Assembly (NCBI GenBank): GCA_049515175.1
Contig: JBEKUI010000201.1
Span: 1-8,978 of the forward strand
Reading direction: 5' to 3'
Origin: JACQNR01 sp049515175
GTDB taxonomy: Bacteria > Acidobacteriota > Terriglobia > UBA7540
DNA: 8,978 nucleotides
The notes under the pieces were generated by a model that was given only the letters and a program-made list of their open reading frames with translations, was not told the origin of the DNA and made no database searches. The position numbers and the translations under genes were made by a program. Below are positions 1 through 5,304 of the stretch, in pieces; position 1 is the stretch's first letter, and each line of letters opens with the position of its first letter.

Positions 1-711
1 GCGACGCGCCAGGACTACGCACGCATGGTGCAGGAAATCGAGCAACGCACGGGGCTCCCCATGGCGCTCGAAGCGGTCTATCGCTTCGTGGTCTTCCTGC
101 CCTCGAAACAACACGCTGAGGTGCCGGTGCCCAACCGCTTTTTCTGCGTCCCGGAAGACGGGGGCGAAATCAAGATTCGCGGGCTGGAATGCCGACGGCA
201 CGATACGGCGCCCATCGTCGCGCGCATGCAGCGCGAAGCGCTGGCGATCGTCGCCGAAGCGCACGACTACGAAAGCTATTGCCGGAAGCTGGAGGAGGCG
301 CGCGAGGTGCTCAACCGCTACCTCGAGCGCGTGGAGAACGGCAGCGCGCCGATCGAGGAACTGATCATCAGCCGGCGCATGACGCGTCCGCCCGCCGCTT
401 ACAAGCAAGCCAACGCCACGGCCATCGCCGCGCAGCAACTCGACCGGTCGGGGGTCGAACTGCGCCCGGGCGAGATGATCGAATACATCATCACCGACGC
501 CGACTCGAATTACTCGGGCGACCGCTACCGCGCCTTCACCCTGTGGGAGGGCTGGCACGGCTACGATGTGAAGGAATACCAACGCGCCCTGCGCGAAGCC
601 TTCAAGCCGCTGGAACAGTTCGTGAATATAGAAAACACGAGGAAAGCGGGTAGCCCAGCCTCGGTCTCGAAGGCTGCGGCCTTCTCTTGCTTAAGAGCCC
701 CAGAGTTCTAA
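1..711 (+). CDS. polB: Family-B DNA polymerase (Pol II / archaeal type), C-terminal part, 5'-truncated by the window
   Basis: Frame 1 is open from the first base to the TAA at 709-711, giving the last 236 residues of a longer protein; an ATG at 25 is internal, not the start. The segment matches the end of the palm and the thumb of archaeal/Pol II type family-B polymerases: TGLPMALEAVYRF (residues 17-29), FLPSK (32-36), PVPNRFF (42-48), and the thumb KxRG motif in KIRGLECRRHDTAP (58-71), which contacts primer-template DNA. The exonuclease domain and the polymerase catalytic aspartates lie upstream, outside the window, so activity cannot be judged. The known family fold appears to end near LREAFKPLEQF (197-207). 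The last ~28 residues look unconserved and low-complexity, so the C-terminus may be a recent extension. In bacteria this family acts in repair and replication restart. It converges on the cytochrome gene with a 66 bp gap. Confidence 0.9.
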   Translation, partial: ATRQDYARMVQEIEQRTGLPMALEAVYRFVVFLPSKQHAEVPVPNRFFCVPEDGGEIKIRGLECRRHDTAPIVARMQREALAIVAEAHDYESYCRKLEEAREVLNRYLERVENGSAPIEELIISRRMTRPPAAYKQANATAIAAQQLDRSGVELRPGEMIEYIITDADSNYSGDRYRAFTLWEGWHGYDVKEYQRALREAFKPLEQFVNIENTRKAGSPASVSKAAAFSCLRAPEF

Positions 712-777
712 ACCAACGCTGCGCTACACGTACCCAAGCGCAAGATGAGCATCAATCATCGCGATGTAAACTCGCCA

Positions 778-3615
778 CTACCGGTACACAAACAGCGCGG
801 CGTAGATGATGAGGGCAATCAGGCTGAGGCCGATGCCGAGGGCGGTAAAGCCGAAGCGGCGCCAGAACTTAACAACCAAGGCCTGCGGGGCGGGCATGAG
901 ATAGCTGTCCAGTTCTCCCGCTTCGACCATCTGCTGATATTCGCGGGGACGGTCGCGTTTGAATTCTTCCAGCGGCACACCGCCCGTAAACACCACCGTA
1001 TCGATAGGGAATTTCTCGGGACGGAAGTGGGTGTTGAAGAAGTGCACGGTAAAGATGAAGCCCACGGCGAGCAGCGCTTCGTCGCTGTGGATGATGGTGG
1101 CAACGTTAATCATCGAGCCCGGCAGGACGCGAGTGAAGAGTTCCGGGAACCAGAGAAAGAGTCCGGTCGAGCCGATCACTGCCACGCCCCAGAAGACCGC
1201 GAAGTAATCAAACTTCTCCCAGTAAGTCCAGCGGCCGTAATCGGGCCGCGGCGCTTTGCCCGCGAACCACTTGAGCGAGGCTACGAACTCACGCCAGTCG
1301 TGGCCGTTGAAAAGCATGCTTTCCTGATTAAACAGGTATCGGCGCCAGGTCTTGCCGCTGGCGCGCTTCTTGCGGAACAGATCGTAGATGTGCAGTCCGA
1401 AATAGGTGAACGTCAGCAGCGCGCAGACGCGGTGGATCCATCCCGCCGCCTCAAACCCGCCGAGCAGGCGTGAGAGCACCTGCGCCCAGCGCGTGTAGGA
1501 AAACTTGAGCATCATTCCCGTAAGGGCCAAGCCAATGAAACTGGTGATGACCATGAGGTGGAGGTTGCGGTCGAAGTTGCGGAAGCGCCGCACGTAAACC
1601 TCGCCGTGGTCAGCGCCGCTCAGTTTCAGTTCCCGGCGGAACTGCAGCGAGCGCGGCAGCCAGGCGAGCGTGTGCAGTCCCGCGATGATGAGCGTGCCCA
1701 TCAGGAGCGATGTCATTCCCCAGAAGGTGATGAAGAGGAACGGATACTTCGTGGGATCGTGGTGCGTGGCGTGGGTCAGGTAGCCGGCGAAGCGACGATG
1801 CGAGCCGGGATGGCACTGGCCGCAGGTCTTGACGACGTTGGCGCGGCTCAAGCGCGAAGCAGGATCGGCCACCGGCAGAGTGTCGTGCGCGCCGTGGCAG
1901 TCGTAGCACTTGGCGGTCTTCACGTAGCCGAGTTTTGAAACCTTGCCGTGATAAGTGTCGAAGTAGCTCGCGGCGATCGCCTGGTGGCAGTTGCCACACT
2001 GGTCCATGATGTGGAGGCGGAAATCGGTAACGTCCACGCGGCGGATGCTGTGCGCGGAATGGCAACTGCTGCAGACGGGCAGGGGCTTACTGGTCTTTGC
2101 GACCTGGGGCGCATGGATGCTGGTTTCGAACACCTGGAAAATCCCCTGGTGGCAGCGCCCGCAGGTCGCCGCGACGTTTTTGGGATTGACGCTCGAGCGC
2201 GGGTCCTTGCTGGGCAGTTCGCGGTGCGGTGTGTGGCAGTCGGCGCAATTCGCCGTAACGGTCAGGCCGCTTTGCAGCAGACCCTTGCCGTGGATGCTCT
2301 CCGTGTAGTGCTCCACGATGTTGGTCTGTGTGCCGGTATAACGCAGTGCCGCCTTCTGTCCTGTGCGATGGCAACTGGCGCAGAGCGTAGGCACGTTGCG
2401 CGAGAACGTCGGCGCGCGCGAATCGACGTGGCCCAGCACGCCATGCGTGCCGTGACACTGCGCGCAGGTGGGAGCGTCGGGGCTGCCCTGCGCCGCCAGT
2501 TGCCCGTGAATCCCTTCGTTATACTGCTCCACCTGATTAGGATGGCAAATGGAACAGTCCGCTTTCGCCGTCATCGTCACGCACGGCCGTTCGTTCGAGG
2601 GCGTTCCCCCCGTGTGACATTGGACGCAAGCGACGCGCGCGTGACGCGACCCGGCCAGTTCGCTCTCCTTGACGTGGAGCGACGCTTCACGGATGCCGCT
2701 TGCCGGCATGATGTCGGGCCGCTCGTGGCAGCGCAGACAATCGCGGTCCGACATGCCCTGGGAATAGAACACGCGGCGAATCTTGTGGGGTTCGTGGCAA
2801 TCAATGCAGGCAGGAATCAGATGAGGCTGCTTCTCCCACAGCTCGCCGCGAATCACCTTGCGGTGGACCACCTCGATCTGCACGTGACACTTGGTGCAGG
2901 TCTTGGCAATGTTGCGCTTGGAGATCGACGAACGCGGGTCGGTGTGCGGTAGAACGAAGTGCGACGTGTGGCAGCTTGTGCAGACCGCCGTTACCCCCAG
3001 GCCCCGCTTGAACAGCCCTTCGCCATGGATGCTTTCTGTGTAGTTCTCCAGAATCTTGTCCTGCGGGATGTTGTGGGTCAATTGGACAGGAGAGCCTTCA
3101 TGGTGGCAGCGCCCGCAGAGGCCCGGGATTGCAGTGACGGTGGTCGGCGATTTGGGATCGGAAGGACGAAGAACGTTATGCGTGCCGTGGCAGTCCGTGC
3201 ACTTGGGAGCGAGCTTGTCGCCGCGCTTGGCAGCCTGGCCGTGGAGACTCTGCGAGTGCTGCTCCTGCTCGGTCGCATGGCAGTTGCCGCAGTTAACGCG
3301 CTGAAGGTTTTCCGGGTGAGGGAACTCTTTCTTGGCAAGCTCCTCGTGGCAGTTGGCGCACTCGAGGCCGGCGTGGGGTGAGGCGCGCAGTCCCGCACCA
3401 TCAAAGGGCGGAGGCACCCCCGGCTCGCGCTTGGCCGCCCGCCCCGGCTGGTGACACGCGAGGCAATCGTCCGAGCCCGGAAACTTGTTTTTGTCAGATT
3501 GCTGGGCGTGCAGGGTCAAAACCAGAGGGCCAAGTGCAACGGCTGTTGCGCCGGCCAAAGCTAATCGCGAGAGCCACCCGGACAAAATGGACCTTCTCAA
3601 GACAATAAGTCGCAC
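778..3615 (-). CDS. 19-haem c-type cytochrome fused to a dihaem cytochrome b-like membrane domain (CbcL-like architecture)
   Basis: The 945-residue product starts with a signal peptide (hydrophobic 17-35, likely cut after LHA at 37). A periplasmic domain at 51-602 has 19 CxxCH haem-c motifs, starting at residues 51, 86, 109, 139, 167, 212, 240, 270, 293, 330, 354, 384, 412, 457, 485, 515, 540, 570 and 598. Seven are CxxCHxxH. Recurrent histidines in SLHG/SIHG/TYHG contexts (125, 197, 370, 442, 556) are candidate distal haem ligands. About six transmembrane helices follow (roughly 624-652, 683-706, 726-747, 801-824, 842-866, 918-943). Histidines 686, 728, 742, 843, 858 and 863 are placed like ligands in HydC/FdnI-type dihaem cytochrome b. 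The likely role, by analogy with Geobacter CbcL, is exchanging electrons between the quinone pool and periplasmic or extracellular acceptors; direction and acceptor are unknown. No partner redox gene is adjacent. The GTG at 3615 has no clear ribosome site; a TTG at 3585 is an alternative. Confidence 0.88.
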   Translation of the reverse strand: MRLIVLRRSILSGWLSRLALAGATAVALGPLVLTLHAQQSDKNKFPGSDDCLACHQPGRAAKREPGVPPPFDGAGLRASPHAGLECANCHEELAKKEFPHPENLQRVNCGNCHATEQEQHSQSLHGQAAKRGDKLAPKCTDCHGTHNVLRPSDPKSPTTVTAIPGLCGRCHHEGSPVQLTHNIPQDKILENYTESIHGEGLFKRGLGVTAVCTSCHTSHFVLPHTDPRSSISKRNIAKTCTKCHVQIEVVHRKVIRGELWEKQPHLIPACIDCHEPHKIRRVFYSQGMSDRDCLRCHERPDIMPASGIREASLHVKESELAGSRHARVACVQCHTGGTPSNERPCVTMTAKADCSICHPNQVEQYNEGIHGQLAAQGSPDAPTCAQCHGTHGVLGHVDSRAPTFSRNVPTLCASCHRTGQKAALRYTGTQTNIVEHYTESIHGKGLLQSGLTVTANCADCHTPHRELPSKDPRSSVNPKNVAATCGRCHQGIFQVFETSIHAPQVAKTSKPLPVCSSCHSAHSIRRVDVTDFRLHIMDQCGNCHQAIAASYFDTYHGKVSKLGYVKTAKCYDCHGAHDTLPVADPASRLSRANVVKTCGQCHPGSHRRFAGYLTHATHHDPTKYPFLFITFWGMTSLLMGTLIIAGLHTLAWLPRSLQFRRELKLSGADHGEVYVRRFRNFDRNLHLMVITSFIGLALTGMMLKFSYTRWAQVLSRLLGGFEAAGWIHRVCALLTFTYFGLHIYDLFRKKRASGKTWRRYLFNQESMLFNGHDWREFVASLKWFAGKAPRPDYGRWTYWEKFDYFAVFWGVAVIGSTGLFLWFPELFTRVLPGSMINVATIIHSDEALLAVGFIFTVHFFNTHFRPEKFPIDTVVFTGGVPLEEFKRDRPREYQQMVEAGELDSYLMPAPQALVVKFWRRFGFTALGIGLSLIALIIYAALFVYR
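1810..3291 (-). repeat. Internal duplication of the haem-binding domain (two full copies and a third partial copy)
   Basis: Haem sites 3-8 of the cytochrome (residues 109, 139, 167, 212, 240, 270; DNA 2794-3291) recur as sites 11-16 (354, 384, 412, 457, 485, 515; DNA 2059-2556). Every motif is offset by exactly 245 residues, as are the candidate ligand histidines 125/370 and 197/442. Sites 17-19 (540, 570, 598; DNA 1810-1998) repeat sites 3-5 with a uniform 431-residue offset, as does His556 against His125. The sequence between motifs is also similar, for example NYTESIHGEGL against HYTESIHGKGL. Spacings of 28 and 30 residues between neighbouring haems recur throughout. This shows growth of the haem chain by duplication. 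Copies are clearly diverged in sequence, so the event is old. Confidence 0.85.
3583..3598 (-). promoter_or_regulatory. Ribosome-binding site and alternative TTG start for the cytochrome gene
   Basis: On the minus strand GAGAAGGT (3591-3598) resembles a Shine-Dalgarno sequence. It lies 5 nt before a TTG codon at 3583-3585 (residue 11 of the longest frame). Starting there gives SGWLSRLAL and so on, a compact and typical signal peptide. The upstream GTG at 3613-3615 has no purine-rich site before it. The choice of TTG is an inference; it only removes ten residues. Confidence 0.4.
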
Positions 3616-3670
3616 CCAGTTCGCATCGTGCGCTCACAGTGTTGAGCAATTCAATCGCCAGCGAGAAAGC

Positions 3671-3728
3671 GTCTGACAAATGGGCAGAAGCGTGGCGCTT
3701 GGGGCTAATTGTCTGAAGTCTGGCAGAC
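3671..3728. promoter_or_regulatory. Three GTCTG/CAGAC boxes upstream of the cytochrome gene, possible operator
   Basis: The 209 bp between hom and the cytochrome gene holds GTCTG at 3671-3675, 3711-3715 and 3718-3722. The last is half of the dyad GTCTGGCAGAC (3718-3728). Read towards the cytochrome gene these are three CAGAC half-sites. No convincing -35/-10 pair was found nearby. A regulator-binding role is speculative, since five-base words recur by chance. Confidence 0.2.
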
Positions 3729-3781
3729 GACGTAGCGGCGATCTGCGGGTTGCCAGCATCTCGGAACTATGTGTGATGGGC

Positions 3782-3827
3782 TAACGCCCGCCGCTTCACG
3801 GCCAGGCGGCGGGACCGAGCGGCGTTA
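3782..3827 (-). terminator. Nested inverted repeat at the end of hom, hairpin without T-tract
   Basis: An inner 8-bp stem pairs CCCGCCGC (3787-3794) with GCGGCGGG (3806-3813) around an 11-nt loop. An outer 7-bp stem TAACGCC (3782-3788) pairs with GGCGTTA (3821-3827), which contains the hom stop codon; the two stems share bases 3787-3788, so they compete there. In the direction of hom transcription no run of T follows. It could stabilise the 3' end of the message or act in a factor-dependent terminator, but it is not a classical intrinsic terminator. Confidence 0.35.
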
Positions 3828-5183
3828 CGGCAGGTCGGCGAAGGGCATCATCAGGGGCGGTTCGGCGTTGAAGCTGAGACGGGCAATTTCCTTCACGGCG
3901 CGAGCGACGAACTTCTCTCTGGTCGGTTCGAGGGTCATCACAAAGGGCAAGTGCTTTTTGGGCATCGCCGGTTCCTGAAGCACCGAATCGATGTTAATGC
4001 GATGCCGCGCCAGAATCGAGCAGACGCGCGCCAGAATCCCGGGGCGGTCGCGCACGACGAGGCGCAAATACGCCATCATTTCGTTCTCGCCGGCCTGGGC
4101 AATCCGGGCCGGATGCCAGTGCGTGTAACCGAGCGGCGTGGTGGTCGAGCCGTTCGAGAGGATGGCGCGTGCGATCTCGACGACGTCGGAAAGGACGGCG
4201 ACGCCCGTCGGTTCGCCGCCCGCGCCGCGGCCGGTCATTGTTGTATTGCCGCCCTTGTTGCCGATGAGCAGCACGCCGTTGATCGAGCCCTGCACGTGGG
4301 CGAGCGGCGAGGTCTTCGGGATCATCATCGGACGGACGAAGATTTCCAGCCGTCCCTGAGCACGGCGCCGTGCGCCGGCAATCAGGCGGATGGTGTGATT
4401 CAGGCGGTGGGCATAGGCAAAGTCGATCGGGTCGATGCGGGTGATGCCTTCGGCGGGGATGTCCTTCACCCGCACCGCCATGCCGAAGCACATCATCGCC
4501 AGGATGGTGATCTTGTAGCGCGCGTCGTAGCCTTCCACATCGAAGGTGGGGTCGCGCTCGGCGTAACCTTTCTCCTGCGCTTCCGCCAGCGCGTCCCCGA
4601 AGGAACAGTTGCGCCGCTCCATTTCGGTGAGGATGTAATTCGTCGTGCCGTTCAGGATGCCATAAGCGGCGGTGAAGTGCTCGCCCGCCAAGCCCTCGCG
4701 CACCGCGTGCAGCAACGGTGTTCCACCCATCACGCAGGCTTCGATGCCCAGGTGCACGCCCCGTTGGCGCGCGAGTTCGGCGAGTTCGACGCCATATTCC
4801 GCCATCAATTGCTTGTTGGCGGTGACGAGATGCCTGCGCGCTTCGATGGCGGCAACAGCCACCTCGCGCGCGTGCGTGACGCCGCCAATCAGCTCGACGA
4901 CCACGTCGATTTCGGGATCGGCGACCACCTGCTTCCAGTCAGACGTTACATGGACCGAGCGCGGCAGCCACGAGAGATCCTTCTTCTGCACCTCGCAGAC
5001 AGTTTTCAGCTCGAGCCGGCAACCCAAACGCCGCTCGACTTCGTTTTGATGTTCGAGCAGCACCTTCGCGGTGCCCGTTCCCACCGTGCCGAAACCCACG
5101 ATGGCCAGGCGAACGGTCTTCGGCCCGCTCGCAGCGAGCTCGGTCCGGTTGGCGACGACTTGGCCTGGGCGTTTCTTGCTCAT
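3825..5183 (-). CDS. hom: Homoserine dehydrogenase with C-terminal ACT domain
   Basis: The 452-residue product is a cytoplasmic enzyme that reduces aspartate-4-semialdehyde to homoserine with NAD(P)H, the branch point towards threonine and methionine. Domains in order: an N-terminal Rossmann fold with GFGTVGTG (30-37) and TANKQL (121-126); the homoserine dehydrogenase catalytic domain with IEACVMGGTPLL (147-158), ILNGTTNYI (176-184), GYAERDPTFDVEG (206-218) and the DARYK motif (220-224), which supplies a catalytic Asp/Lys pair in the family; and an ACT domain from about 372 (VRDRPGILARVCSILARH), normally a site for amino-acid feedback. Length is usual for the stand-alone form; no aspartokinase is fused. 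The frame also has an ATG at 5234, but MSKKRP at 5183 is preferred: a promoter-like pair covers the upstream ATG, and the extra 17 residues look like a hydrophobic artefact. No other amino-acid biosynthesis gene lies in the window. Confidence 0.96.
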   Translation of the reverse strand: MSKKRPGQVVANRTELAASGPKTVRLAIVGFGTVGTGTAKVLLEHQNEVERRLGCRLELKTVCEVQKKDLSWLPRSVHVTSDWKQVVADPEIDVVVELIGGVTHAREVAVAAIEARRHLVTANKQLMAEYGVELAELARQRGVHLGIEACVMGGTPLLHAVREGLAGEHFTAAYGILNGTTNYILTEMERRNCSFGDALAEAQEKGYAERDPTFDVEGYDARYKITILAMMCFGMAVRVKDIPAEGITRIDPIDFAYAHRLNHTIRLIAGARRRAQGRLEIFVRPMMIPKTSPLAHVQGSINGVLLIGNKGGNTTMTGRGAGGEPTGVAVLSDVVEIARAILSNGSTTTPLGYTHWHPARIAQAGENEMMAYLRLVVRDRPGILARVCSILARHRINIDSVLQEPAMPKKHLPFVMTLEPTREKFVARAVKEIARLSFNAEPPLMMPFADLP

Positions 5184-5226
5184 AGCCTGTGTTGAAACAA
5201 AGAGCGAGAAAAGGAGACTCCCATTA

Positions 5227-5254
5227 ATTAACATCGAACCGCGCCGCCTGGCAA
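5227..5254 (-). promoter_or_regulatory. Candidate sigma70-type promoter for hom
   Basis: On the minus strand TTGCCA (5249-5254) is followed after 16 bp by GTTAAT (5227-5232), matching the -35 and -10 consensus at 5/6 and 4/6 positions. Transcription would begin roughly 35-40 nt before the hom ATG at 5183. This also argues against translation from the ATG at 5234, which lies inside the -10 region. Prediction by eye only. Confidence 0.4.
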
Positions 5255-5275
5255 GGAAAACGTAGGGTTCAGGCT

Positions 5276-5304
5276 GTAGGGGCGGGTTTCAAACCCGCCC
5301 CTAC
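5276..5304. repeat. REP-like perfect palindrome at the 3' end of the GH35 gene
   Basis: GTAGGGGCGGGTTT (5276-5289) and its exact reverse complement (5291-5304) surround a single central C, giving a 14-bp GC-rich perfect stem. It overlaps the last bases of the glycosidase frame: the TAG stop at 5301-5303 is part of the right arm. It lies between two co-directional genes and may act as a transcript-end hairpin. Its form, a short GC-rich palindrome with GTAG ends, resembles dispersed REP-type elements seen in many bacterial genomes. A related hairpin occurs at 8360-8387. Confidence 0.75.

Noticed and set aside
720..742. TGCGCT/AGCGCA 6-bp inverted repeat between the convergent genes as a terminator
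   Set aside because: Short stem with an 11-nt loop and no T-tract on either side; could easily be chance.
745..2952. Long plus-strand open frames (745-1473 and 1948-2952) opposite the cytochrome gene
   Set aside because: They are antisense shadows of a GC-rich gene; the products are rich in Arg/Ala/Val/His with no recognisable domain, while the minus strand has 19 haem motifs and membrane helices.
3951..5195. 414-residue plus-strand open frame opposite hom
   Set aside because: It mirrors hom codon periodicity, shows no family motif, and the minus-strand frame has a complete set of homoserine dehydrogenase signatures.
5184..5234. Upstream ATG at 5234 as the start of hom
   Set aside because: It lies inside a promoter-like -10 box and adds a hydrophobic stretch that cytoplasmic homoserine dehydrogenases do not have; MSKKRP at 5183 is a more typical start.
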